Shown: positions 1-7,520 of the stretch, in pieces
Layout: each line of letters starts with the position of its first letter
Numbering within the stretch: the stretch's first letter is position 1
NCBI GenBank assembly: GCA_947448095.1
Contig: CANFNN010000012.1
Coordinates: forward strand, 1-22,792
Source of the DNA: Bacteriovoracaceae bacterium
GTDB taxonomy: Bacteria; Bdellovibrionota; Bacteriovoracia; Bacteriovoracales; Bacteriovoracaceae
Length of the DNA: 22,792 nt
Reading direction: 5' to 3'
Program-made: the position numbers and the translations under genes
The notes under the pieces: generated by a model
Database searches by the model: none
What the model saw: the letters and a program-made list of their open reading frames with translations, nothing else
What the model was told of the DNA's origin: nothing

Positions 1-27
1 TAATAAAAATAATGAGAGAGCCTTCAT
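1..27 (-). CDS. 5' end of a further operon gene (partial, signal-peptide-like start)
   Basis: Only nine codons are visible (MKALSLFLL), running off the left edge. The ATG lies at 27-25 and overlaps the TGA of the alpha/beta hydrolase as ATGA. An AAGGAG ribosome binding site sits 6 bases upstream, inside the hydrolase C-terminal codons. A Lys followed by a hydrophobic run suggests a signal peptide or membrane anchor. The coupling and strong RBS suggest a third gene of the PilZ-hydrolase operon. Function cannot be told. Confidence 0.5.
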
Positions 28-917
28 GTATTCTCCTTCAGAGTCTTTTCAATCCACTTCTTCATCGTTTCAAATATTTGAACTCGATCAATCTCATTCC
101 ATAGCTCGTGATAATGAGAAGGATAATGAATGATTTGGGTCAAACGCTTTTCTATTCCGTGCGCAAACAGGGCAGTACTTTCAGGATCAACAACTTTATC
201 CTCACCTGCAATCAAAAACAAACTGGGAACTCTTAAATAGTATGAGAGCCCACGAATGCGGTGGCTAGCTTCAATCACTTCCTTGGCCATTCTGACCGTG
301 ATGAAATGAGGAATTAATGTATCGCTATCAAAATCATTGGCCCGCTCAGGATCACGAGTCAGGTCTTTACCATTATAGATAAGTGGTAAATGAAGTTTAC
401 CTGACAAATGGTTGAGCTTTTCTAAGATCAATTCAGAAGAATGACCCATAACAAGTCTCGGTCTGATGCAAGGACTTGATAAAACAAGACCATGAAGTGG
501 ATACTTCCATCCATAAGCAGTATCTAAAATCCGGGTTAAAGTAATAAGTCCACCGAGGCTGTGCGCGAGAATTATTGTTTTGGTCTCAGACGTGTTAATT
601 GACTGAGCAAACTCTCCAACTAGATTCATGTCTTCAACATAAACCTTAAAACCTGGGATAAAAACTCTGGCCCCACCGCTTCTCCCATGACCAACATGAT
701 CCCAAGTTGTAATAGCCACGTCTTGTCCAAAATTTCGCAGTAAAAATTGAATCAGATCTATATGACGAAGTGAATACTCTAGAGCTCCGTGCACAAGCAG
801 AAAATGTACTTTGGGTTTAATTGAGCCGTATTGACGAATAAAGACCTGTGACTCTTTATCACTTGAAAGAAGCGAGTGATCACGAGACGAGAATAGATTC
901 AATGCGGGTCTGGCCAT
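24..917 (-). CDS. alpha/beta hydrolase (monoacylglycerol lipase / lysophospholipase-like)
   Basis: A 297-residue protein of the serine-hydrolase Hydrolase_4 (S33-like) group, expected to cleave an ester such as a monoglyceride or lysophospholipid; the true substrate is unknown. Visible landmarks are LVHGALEYS (residues 41-49, oxyanion-side HG), WDHVGHGRSGG (72-82), the nucleophile elbow AHSLGG (118-123, Ser120), the acid in AGEDKVVD (Asp240) and the base in SHYHELWNE (His270). The elbow starts with Ala instead of the usual Gly, which is a mild variant. There is no signal peptide, so it is probably cytoplasmic. Its ATG shares one base with the upstream PilZ stop (TAATG), so translation is probably coupled, and its stop overlaps the next start. 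Family assignment is firm and the substrate is not. Confidence 0.88.
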   Translation of the reverse strand: MARPALNLFSSRDHSLLSSDKESQVFIRQYGSIKPKVHFLLVHGALEYSLRHIDLIQFLLRNFGQDVAITTWDHVGHGRSGGARVFIPGFKVYVEDMNLVGEFAQSINTSETKTIILAHSLGGLITLTRILDTAYGWKYPLHGLVLSSPCIRPRLVMGHSSELILEKLNHLSGKLHLPLIYNGKDLTRDPERANDFDSDTLIPHFITVRMAKEVIEASHRIRGLSYYLRVPSLFLIAGEDKVVDPESTALFAHGIEKRLTQIIHYPSHYHELWNEIDRVQIFETMKKWIEKTLKENT

Positions 918-1705
918 TAATTTTCTTGAATATATTTTTCTATAGCACGCTTAGCTTCATCATTTAATCCCTCGAACCTAAAAGAAAAGCCAGAGTTTCC
1001 TTCCAGCACCCGCACTACCATTCCAGCAGCGGTAAAGTGATAGTCAGTATTTTCAGGATGAACATTAATCGAGATTTTGTCTCCGGCCTGACCTTTGAAG
1101 TCATTCACCAGGACCTGCATTCCACCAATAGAAATGTCCCGGCATATTCCTTCGAAAAGTTTTTTATTGTTCTGAACGAAGAGCCTTGCGATGAAAGGTT
1201 TTCTTGCTGCGTTTCTGCGATCTGCTTCTTTAATCGGTGGTGGAAGTTCTTGAAAAATATCCTGGTATTCAGGTAAATCTCCCATGACTTTCCACTCTTT
1301 CATACCCGTGGTAAAAACAAACGTTTTCCCGTTTATGCGATTCTCTTTATAAAGTTGCTTTAATTGTTTCAAAGAAAATGGACCATAATCCGAGGTGGCT
1401 CCCCCACGATCATTCCCTACTCGAATAAAAATTGAACGATCATTCTCATCCATGTTCGCAAAACTAAATTCTTTTTCAATTTCGTTCATCACGGGTGCAC
1501 TCGGAAACGCTAAAGGTTCAATCACTGGCCCAGGTTCGACTTGAAGCTCAGGAACTTCCTTTATTTTTTTCCAATTATCAAAGCCCTTCTTCCAAACAAA
1601 GTCCGAAGAGGTAAGTTCTTGATTTACTACCATGGATAAAATAACTTCCTGACCAACTGGGCCCTGACGATTACCTTTTTGAACGTAATACCAATTTTCC
1701 GCCAT
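917..1705 (-). CDS. GYF_2-GYF_2-PilZ domain protein (putative c-di-GMP effector)
   Basis: A 262-residue protein with three modules. A GYF_2-type domain at about residues 4-52 begins WYYVQKGNRQGPV. A second lies at about 92-146 (YGPFSLKQLKQLY, then MKEWKVMGDLPEY). A C-terminal PilZ domain spans about 160-260. The PilZ c-di-GMP motifs are both intact: RxxxR as R164-NAA-R168, and DxSxxG as D190-I-S192-IG-G195. Ligand binding is therefore likely. GYF_2 domains are generally thought to mediate protein contacts, so this may be an adaptor that responds to c-di-GMP; that role is inference. There is no signal peptide or membrane segment. The start has a good GAGGAAG site 3 bases upstream. It is the first gene of an operon with the hydrolase. 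Confidence 0.88.
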   Translation of the reverse strand: MAENWYYVQKGNRQGPVGQEVILSMVVNQELTSSDFVWKKGFDNWKKIKEVPELQVEPGPVIEPLAFPSAPVMNEIEKEFSFANMDENDRSIFIRVGNDRGGATSDYGPFSLKQLKQLYKENRINGKTFVFTTGMKEWKVMGDLPEYQDIFQELPPPIKEADRRNAARKPFIARLFVQNNKKLFEGICRDISIGGMQVLVNDFKGQAGDKISINVHPENTDYHFTAAGMVVRVLEGNSGFSFRFEGLNDEAKRAIEKYIQEN

Positions 1706-1735
1706 AGCTTCCTCAACCTATTGAAATAATTATTA

Positions 1736-1764
1736 ATTATATCTTACCTCAGCTCTATTTATAA
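1736..1764 (-). promoter_or_regulatory. candidate sigma-70-type promoter of the PilZ operon
   Basis: On the minus strand a perfect -10 TATAAT (1741-1736) lies 17 bases after a TTATAA -35 (1764-1759, 4 of 6 to consensus). A start near 1729 would leave a leader of about 24 bases containing the GAGGAAG site. Seen by eye only. Confidence 0.42.
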
Positions 1765-1808
1765 TGAGGAGAAAAGGCAATTTTTTCCTGACGACTTATG
1801 AATGTCTG

Positions 1809-1833
1809 AGTCAACTAGTCCCACTACTTGACT
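1809..1833. promoter_or_regulatory. inverted repeat upstream of the VWA-like lipoprotein gene
   Basis: The arms AGTCAACTAGT (1809-1819) and ACTACTTGACT (1823-1833) are complementary at 10 of 11 positions around a CCC centre. The right arm contains TTGACT, a -35-like hexamer, although no good -10 follows at 17 bases. No T-run follows, so a terminator is unlikely. It could be an operator or a leader hairpin. Confidence 0.35.
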
Positions 1834-1889
1834 AAAGTTTTGATGCATTTACACCGATTCGCAAACTAGGAAACTCTTAAGGTGATATT

Positions 1890-3299
1890 ATGAAAAATTA
1901 TTGGTCGGCTTTTCTCTCTCTCTTTCTACTCTTGGGCATTGCCGGATGTGGAGTGGAGCAATTTGGTACGACTCCGCAGTCTGCCTCCAATCAATCCAAT
2001 CCACTGCAAGTTTACCAACAATCTTCTTGCTCAGGACACACGCTGATCAAACCAGCTGTCGATATTCTTTATGTCGTCGACAACTCTCTTAGTAATTATT
2101 GGATCTCAGGAGATGTAAAATCAGGCATTCAAAATACGGTTGGAAGTATCTCTGCTCAATTTGATTACCGCGTAATTGGAACTCCTCTCTTAAAAACCAC
2201 TAGTGCAGATCAAGACTATCAGGTCTTGGCAAAAGACCCAACCAGCTTACCCTCAAGTGTTCCTTCAAGTAAGGTTGTCACTTCTTCCTCTCAATTTACG
2301 TTCTTTTCTAATATTGTCGAAGGTCAACCAGAAGCAGGACTAAGAAGAGTTCAAGAATTTATTACAGAACATCAATCCGATGGTCTTTTCAGACAGGGTG
2401 CTTATCTGTTCGTTGTCTTGGTTTCAAATGGACGAGATACTGAAGTTGAATATGTTCAAAATACAGGAACGGCCCAAAACGTTACTAATTTTAATGCTCG
2501 CAAAGCTGGGCTTTTAAATCTTAAAAACTATCTTCAGTCTCAACAATTACGTCTTTTTTCCGTGACTGCTAACACAAAATGCTCTCCGGTCAGATCAGGA
2601 TATATAGCATCTCCAAAATCTTACGGGGCCATGTCACAAGCACTCTACGACAGCCAACCAGGATTTACTTTTAAGCTAGATGCCGATCATTATGACCTAT
2701 GCTCTAAATCAACTGTAAGCTCGGTCTTTGCAGATGTGAATAGCAGCATTCAACAGATCATTGTTCCGCATACCTATAAGTACTGGCCGATTACTTCTAC
2801 TGATGGAGTCATTGATACTTCACCTGGAAAAATTAAAGTCTTCAAGAGCACAGGCAATGCGGCTCCGGTGGAAATGACTTCAGGTTGGACTTATCTACCC
2901 AATCCTGGAAATCAAAACACGCGAATTCTTCCAACAATTGGTGAGCCAACAACCAGGGCCCACTTAGTAGAATTCGATGATAGTCATTATGTAACCTATC
3001 CTGACTGTATATCAATCTCTACTAGCTCGAATCTAGAATACTTTGGCTACGTGGCCATTCCTAAAATACCTACGCTGGCGTCAGTCGTGATTAAGATAAA
3101 TGGAGTTCAAGTACCAGTGAGTGGTTGGTCGTTTATGGCGGCAGAAGGTCAGCAAAATATTAATATTAAAGTAGCCTATAATGGATATCCGAATACTCCA
3201 CCAGTAATGCGTCAGGGCTATATGCTGAAACTGACTTCAAACTATTATTACAAATCGGGTGATAACATAGAAGTCTTTTACATCCCGGCAACGAACTAA
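1890..3299 (+). CDS. VWA-like outer-membrane/periplasmic lipoprotein
   Basis: A 469-residue predicted lipoprotein. Its signal peptide ends in LLGIAGC with lipobox Cys20. Residues 56-69 read AVDILYVVDNSLSN, giving a DxSxS metal-ion site (Asp64, Ser66, Ser68) typical of von Willebrand factor A folds. Later hydrophobic strands such as AYLFVVLVSNG fit the same fold. The C-terminal 180 residues are beta-rich and unrecognised. VWA lipoproteins usually act in adhesion or protein-complex assembly; the partner here is unknown. The gene stands alone on the plus strand, divergent from the PilZ operon. The ATG has an AAGGTG site 5 bases upstream. Lipoprotein status is firm and the VWA fold is likely. Confidence 0.85.
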   Translation: MKNYWSAFLSLFLLLGIAGCGVEQFGTTPQSASNQSNPLQVYQQSSCSGHTLIKPAVDILYVVDNSLSNYWISGDVKSGIQNTVGSISAQFDYRVIGTPLLKTTSADQDYQVLAKDPTSLPSSVPSSKVVTSSSQFTFFSNIVEGQPEAGLRRVQEFITEHQSDGLFRQGAYLFVVLVSNGRDTEVEYVQNTGTAQNVTNFNARKAGLLNLKNYLQSQQLRLFSVTANTKCSPVRSGYIASPKSYGAMSQALYDSQPGFTFKLDADHYDLCSKSTVSSVFADVNSSIQQIIVPHTYKYWPITSTDGVIDTSPGKIKVFKSTGNAAPVEMTSGWTYLPNPGNQNTRILPTIGEPTTRAHLVEFDDSHYVTYPDCISISTSSNLEYFGYVAIPKIPTLASVVIKINGVQVPVSGWSFMAAEGQQNINIKVAYNGYPNTPPVMRQGYMLKLTSNYYYKSGDNIEVFYIPATN

Positions 3300-3307
3300 C
3301 TGCCGGG
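3284..3307. terminator. convergent-gene hairpin, possible bidirectional terminator
   Basis: A 7-bp perfect stem CCCGGCA / TGCCGGG (3284-3290, 3301-3307) encloses a 10-base loop that contains the stop codon of the VWA-like gene. It sits exactly between two converging genes. A direct T-run is missing on both strands, so it is weaker than a classical intrinsic terminator. Confidence 0.4.
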
Positions 3308-3311
3308 AGTA

Positions 3312-4403
3312 TTAAGCTTTTTCTGCGTTGGATTTTTTAACGGCATTCATGAATCGAATAATGGGGTACATTTTCTGAACCTTCCCCATATCTGCTTCGA
3401 CAAAAACTTGCCCGTCTTTCATGAGCACTTCGCCAAATAGGCCAGTTGCTCTTCCGTCGTCTAGATGGTCTGGATTGATAGTGATATTTTTGGCTTTCAT
3501 CTCATCGATAACAGGATTCAAAATATAGTACTTCGAAAACTTCGGAACAAAGTCTTCAGTCGTTTTTAAATTGGGTATATCGATAACAGGATTTCCAGGT
3601 AACTTCTCCAACATCTTGGCAATAATCAATTCACACTTATCGGAAATCCGCATTTTCTTGTCTTCCTGCAGATGTCTTTCGGCATTGTAGAAAATGAAAA
3701 TTTGGCGAATTAATTCGATATTCTTAAGCAAAATAACATTCGGAAGTTTATCTTGATCCTCACCAATCTCCATCAGATTCAATGTCACGAGCAAATTCAA
3801 AATGGATTCTAGTTTCGACTCCATAATTTGATACATATCTGATGTATAAAGAGTCAGCATTTTGCGATTCACGGCCAGTGCCTGACCCTTCACCTCTCCA
3901 TGGGCCTTGAAGACTAAAAACAACGTACCAAGAACTCTCATCACCTCTATAGGCTTCATGAACTCATAAGTTCCTACGTTTTTACCGTATGAAGCTGTCT
4001 GGTTGTCTTCTAATTCTTTTGTCCTTGAATTGGCCTTTCGTAAACGAGTCGCAAGCGTGTTAATGATTGTTTTAAACCAAGGGTTGAGTGACTGCATGGT
4101 CTTACCAAAAGCAAGAAATGAAATCTCAACAATCTCGACACCCGTAATAGCAGAAGCCGAGCAAGATCTTTTTTTTCCGGAACCATCTTCATCAAAAAAG
4201 GCCATCTCACCAATAACTTCACCCGAACGAAGGACGCCAATTTCAATAAAGCCCTTTCCCTTTGGCTTAAATAAGCGAATCTGACCTTTCTGAATGATGA
4301 AAAGCGAATCCGCTGGATCACCATCATTAAAAAGAATTTCACCGGTTTTTAAACTGCGAATTCCCGACTTGGCCTGAGAAGTGTTTGGAGTCTCGCTAGT
4401 CAT
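3312..4403 (-). CDS. cyclic nucleotide-binding domain protein with unrecognised C-terminal region
   Basis: A 363-residue protein. Residues 15-130 form a CRP-type cNMP-binding domain: GEILFNDGDPADSLFIIQKG, then the phosphate-binding cassette GEVIGEMAFF followed by KKRSCSASA. Glu66, Arg79 and Ser80 match the positions that bind cyclic nucleotide in CRP, so binding is plausible. After a helical linker (residues 110-135), the C-terminal 220 residues are mainly helical and show no CRP-type HTH. The protein is thus not an obvious CRP-type transcription factor; it may pass the signal through protein contacts. Its ATG shares one base with the thiolase stop (TAATG), so it is translated in that operon. 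The physiological ligand and output are unknown. Confidence 0.85.
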   Translation of the reverse strand: MTSETPNTSQAKSGIRSLKTGEILFNDGDPADSLFIIQKGQIRLFKPKGKGFIEIGVLRSGEVIGEMAFFDEDGSGKKRSCSASAITGVEIVEISFLAFGKTMQSLNPWFKTIINTLATRLRKANSRTKELEDNQTASYGKNVGTYEFMKPIEVMRVLGTLFLVFKAHGEVKGQALAVNRKMLTLYTSDMYQIMESKLESILNLLVTLNLMEIGEDQDKLPNVILLKNIELIRQIFIFYNAERHLQEDKKMRISDKCELIIAKMLEKLPGNPVIDIPNLKTTEDFVPKFSKYYILNPVIDEMKAKNITINPDHLDDGRATGLFGEVLMKDGQVFVEADMGKVQKMYPIIRFMNAVKKSNAEKA

Positions 4404-5566
4404 TATTTGATTCTCTCAATAATTAAGCTCAACGCTTCTCCGCCACCAATACAAATCGCCGTGCAACCATATTTCACTTTTTTCTTTTTCATGGCATTCA
4501 TTAAGGTCACAAGAATTCTCGCCCCTGATGCGCCAATAGGGTGTCCCATGGCAACAGCACCACCAAACACGTTTACTTTTTCGTGTGGAATTTTAAACTC
4601 CTTCATCGCGGCCATTGTGACAGCGGCAAAAGCTTCATTGATTTCAAATAAATCTATTTGATCGATTGAGAGATTGGCTTTTTTAAGAGACTTGTTAATT
4701 GCCTCTACCGGAGCAGTTGTAAACCAAGTCGGATTTTGAGCATGAGATGCAAATCCAAGTATTTTGAATTCGGCTTGAGCAGCATACATATCCCCGCCTA
4801 AAACGACCGCTGCTGCACCGTCATTGATAGTTGAAGCGTTCGCAGCTGTGATCGTCCCATCTTTTTCAAACGCCGGTTTAAGTCCAGGCATCTTTTCGAA
4901 ATTAGCTTTGAAGGGACCTTCATCTTCTAAGATCTCTGTCGTTGCCCCTTTAGCAGAAATTTTTACAGCGACTATTTCGTCTTTAAAAAGACCTTCTTTA
5001 ACTGAAGCCTGAGCACGCTTAAAAGATTCAATCGCAAAAGCATCTTGCTCTTCACGAGACATGTTGTATTTTTTTGTACACTCTTCAGCGCAATTCCCCA
5101 TCGCACGGTTCGTATAAACGTCCCATAGTCCATCCCACTGCATGGAATCTTTCATTTCCAGTGGACCGTATTTTACACCCACTCGTGAATTCATGGATAA
5201 ATGTGGAGCAAGAGACATACTCTCCATCCCGCCTGCAACAACAACTTGGTTATCACCAGTCATAATTGAGCGAGCACCGAGAATGATCGCTTGGAGTCCA
5301 GAGCCACAAACTTTTCCAATCGTTGTGGCCGGAACAGATTCAGGAAGACCTGCAAAGAGCACGGCTTGCCTGGCGGGTGCCTGCCCAACTCCAGAAGTCA
5401 GCACATTGCCCATAAACACTTCATCGACTTTATTTTTTTCAATGTTTGCTTTTTGAAGCGCGCCTTCAATGGCAGCAGCACCTAATTTAGTTGCAGGAAC
5501 TTGTGAAAGTGTTCCCATAAATGAACCAATGGCCGTACGGGCCCCACCTAAAATATAAACGGTCAT
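4403..5566 (-). CDS. acetyl-CoA acetyltransferase (thiolase)
   Basis: Thiolase condenses two acetyl-CoA to acetoacetyl-CoA or cleaves 3-ketoacyl-CoA. The 387-residue length is typical. All catalytic elements are present: the acylated cysteine in KVCGSGLQA (Cys87), NEAFA (310-314), GGAVAMGHPIGASGAR with His342, and the second cysteine in ICIGGGEA (Cys372). The start has an AAGGA site upstream. It is cytosolic. It is followed directly by the cNMP-binding gene, an unusual partner. The dehydrogenase, hydratase and acyl-CoA dehydrogenase for the same pathway lie about 2 kb away on the same strand, separated by two unrelated genes. Whether it is biosynthetic or degradative cannot be decided from sequence; the intact beta-oxidation set nearby favours degradation. 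Confidence 0.95.
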   Translation of the reverse strand: MTVYILGGARTAIGSFMGTLSQVPATKLGAAAIEGALQKANIEKNKVDEVFMGNVLTSGVGQAPARQAVLFAGLPESVPATTIGKVCGSGLQAIILGARSIMTGDNQVVVAGGMESMSLAPHLSMNSRVGVKYGPLEMKDSMQWDGLWDVYTNRAMGNCAEECTKKYNMSREEQDAFAIESFKRAQASVKEGLFKDEIVAVKISAKGATTEILEDEGPFKANFEKMPGLKPAFEKDGTITAANASTINDGAAAVVLGGDMYAAQAEFKILGFASHAQNPTWFTTAPVEAINKSLKKANLSIDQIDLFEINEAFAAVTMAAMKEFKIPHEKVNVFGGAVAMGHPIGASGARILVTLMNAMKKKKVKYGCTAICIGGGEALSLIIERIK

Positions 5567-5668
5567 TTTTTGAATCCTTAGAAGAGAGAAAGATTGTCTT
5601 TCTTATTCGAATATTTTAATGAAGGGACTGATAAATTGCTAGTAAATCTTAAATTGAGGCAGGTCGTC

Positions 5669-6184
5669 ATGTTCGCCCGTAAAAAAGACTCTAAGAACGG
5701 AAAAACTATCCCACAAGACTGGCTAGTGAGCTTAGGTAGTCTCTTAAATGAAACTTACCAGACTGAATGTGAAAAGCACGGCCGGACCTTTGATGTTTAC
5801 GGTCAGATATACAAAGAGGAACTCCTCTTGGCCGTATCATGGCTGTCAGAGAAAGATGAGTATATTGCTCCTATCACTTGCTTTTTATCTTGTGATCCTC
5901 ATCAAATGGATGACGATAAAAAAGTAAAAAGTACGCAACAGAATTTTATCGATGTGGTCGGTATCTTTTTCGATGAGATTTTTGCATCAGATGAATGGAA
6001 CGAATTCGAACCGAACTGGCAGGAAGTCAATTACAAGCAAGAAAACTATTTTTTTAAGCTTTCTCGCGAAAACATCAACCTCACTTTAGAGGCGAATAAA
6101 TTATTAGGTGAAAACTTTGATGATTTAGACGAAATCGATGAAGAAGACTTAGAAGATTCAGAAGACCCAGAATTCAATCAATAA
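5669..6184 (+). CDS. hypothetical protein with acidic C-terminal tail
   Basis: I do not recognise this 171-residue soluble protein. It has no signal peptide or membrane segment. It is rich in aromatic and acidic residues and ends in a run of Asp/Glu (from about ENFDDLDEIDEED to the end). I chose the ATG at 5669, which has GAGG and AGG sites just upstream. The same frame stays open to a TTG at 5594, which would add 25 residues, but that start would leave only 27 bases for two divergent promoters and has a poor RBS. The gene converges on the histone-like gene and shares a bidirectional terminator with it. Confidence 0.7.
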   Translation: MFARKKDSKNGKTIPQDWLVSLGSLLNETYQTECEKHGRTFDVYGQIYKEELLLAVSWLSEKDEYIAPITCFLSCDPHQMDDDKKVKSTQQNFIDVVGIFFDEIFASDEWNEFEPNWQEVNYKQENYFFKLSRENINLTLEANKLLGENFDDLDEIDEEDLEDSEDPEFNQ

Positions 6185-6191
6185 ACAAGAT

Positions 6192-6222
6192 AAAAAAAGC
6201 CCTCGTGAGAGGGCTTTTTTTT
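6192..6222. terminator. bidirectional intrinsic terminator
   Basis: The stem GCCCTC / GAGGGC (6199-6204, 6209-6214) has a GTGA loop. It is preceded by seven A (6192-6198) and followed by eight T (6215-6222), so it works as a rho-independent terminator on both strands. It lies between the converging genes ending at 6184 and 6231. Confidence 0.93.
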
Positions 6223-6230
6223 ATTACTTA

Positions 6231-7421
6231 TTATTCGTCTTCGTATCTCAAACTTGATGAGATCGTTTCAATACCGATATCTCCATCATCATCATCATCA
6301 TCTGCAAGATTTTCAAGTTCATCTTCTTCAAAATCAAACTCAGCAGTAATGTTAAGTTGGTGAAGAACTTTATAGAACTCTTTATCGTCTGAGAGATCAG
6401 ACATAAGAGCTTCAATGTATTTCACAGGATATTTTGAGATAAGCTCTTCGATATATTCCTGAAGTTTTCCATCTTTCAAAATTTCGCGTTTTTTAACAGT
6501 AGTCTTCTGGTTACGAATATAGTGAAGTCGGCAGTAACTTTGAGTTGATCGGATGTTATCGCAACCTTTCTCAATACATTCATCATTTTTAGGATCAATG
6601 AAGAAGTCCATTGTGCCAATGGATTCAGCAATTTCTTTCCAGTTAAAATGCTCTCTAAGCTCCGCTATTTCATCTGCAATCTTACCTTCAAGATCTGCAA
6701 TGACAGCATTTTGATATTTCTTAGACTGTTTTGGAACGAAGGCATCAACATGCACTTCATCTTCTTCGTAAGCTTTTTTACCAGATTTTTTAACTGCTTT
6801 AGATTTTTTATAATCTTCTTCAAATTCATCAACATCGTCGTCTTCATTTGACTTACGAGCTGAGCGCTCTTCACCAAAAGCTGGCTCATCATCTGGACCA
6901 AGATCGATGTCTCCATCTTCATCTTCGTCGTCGCTGAATTTGCTTTTTTTGCCTTTTTTACCAGCACTTTTAGCATCTTCTTTATCTTGTTTGGCCTGAA
7001 GCTTAGCGTTTTCTTTATCTTTCTTTTCTTGTTCCTTAGCTTTTTTCTTATCAGCTTCGGCTTTCAATTTATCTTTTGCAGCAAGAGCCTTCTCTTTGGC
7101 TTCAAGAGCTTTTTTTTCTTTAAGATCTTTTTCTTTTTGTTTTGCAATCTGCTCTTTCGTTGGGCCTTTATTCATCACTTTGGCGACAAATTTACCAGCG
7201 CTCTTAAGAACTTTTTCTTTCAGAGATTTTGGAGCAGGCTTAGTTGCTTTTTTTACAACTTTTTTAGGGGCCACTTTTTTAGCAGGAGCAGCTTTTTTAG
7301 CAGGTGCTTTTTTGGCCATTTTAACTTCTTTTTTAGGAGCAGCTTTAACCGGCTTTTTTGCCGCAGTTTTCGCTACAGGTTTCTTAGCTGGCATCTTAGC
7401 AGCAGGCTTCTTTTTCGCCAT
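6231..7421 (-). CDS. Lys/Ala-rich histone H1-like protein with acidic region and small Cys3His zinc-finger motif
   Basis: A 396-residue protein with sharply different sections. Residues 1-65 are tandem KKPAAK/APAKK-type repeats as in histone H1-like DNA-binding tails. Residues 85-160 are a highly charged Lys/Glu/Ala helix, probably coiled coil. Residues 162-205 are acidic. Residues 240-360 look globular and contain C282-x4-C287-x9-C297-x2-H300 (ending YCRLHY), a pattern like the short GC..YCxxHY zinc fingers. The last 35 residues include a run of six Asp. The basic tail suggests DNA or RNA binding and nucleoid association; the zinc site is inferred. The ATG has an AGGGAG site upstream. The function of the globular part is unknown to me. 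Confidence 0.85.
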   Translation of the reverse strand: MAKKKPAAKMPAKKPVAKTAAKKPVKAAPKKEVKMAKKAPAKKAAPAKKVAPKKVVKKATKPAPKSLKEKVLKSAGKFVAKVMNKGPTKEQIAKQKEKDLKEKKALEAKEKALAAKDKLKAEADKKKAKEQEKKDKENAKLQAKQDKEDAKSAGKKGKKSKFSDDEDEDGDIDLGPDDEPAFGEERSARKSNEDDDVDEFEEDYKKSKAVKKSGKKAYEEDEVHVDAFVPKQSKKYQNAVIADLEGKIADEIAELREHFNWKEIAESIGTMDFFIDPKNDECIEKGCDNIRSTQSYCRLHYIRNQKTTVKKREILKDGKLQEYIEELISKYPVKYIEALMSDLSDDKEFYKVLHQLNITAEFDFEEDELENLADDDDDDGDIGIETISSSLRYEDE

Positions 7422-7520
7422 GATTTTCTCCCTAAAATATAATAACAGACTACGTTAATCGTTTATAAAACAAATTTACTCGAAACACTAGCAAAGGGAG
7501 CATCCCTTGACGAGAGGTTT

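Noticed and set aside
4003..5485. Several 60-100-codon plus-strand frames opposite the thiolase and cNMP genes
   Set aside because: They lie fully within strongly supported genes, lack RBS and resemble no family.
5594..5668. TTG start extending the 5669 gene by 25 residues
   Set aside because: It leaves only 27 bases for two divergent promoters and has a weaker RBS than the ATG at 5669. It cannot be fully excluded.
6987..7442. Long plus-strand Phe-rich open frames opposite the histone-like gene
   Set aside because: They are the complement of AAA/AAG-rich codons on the minus strand. They have low-complexity Phe/Ser composition and no plausible RBS.
7494..7508. AAGGGA-GCA-TCCCTT hairpin after the acyl-CoA dehydrogenase
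   Set aside because: The stem is short with a 3-base loop and no T-run follows, so it is too weak to call a terminator.
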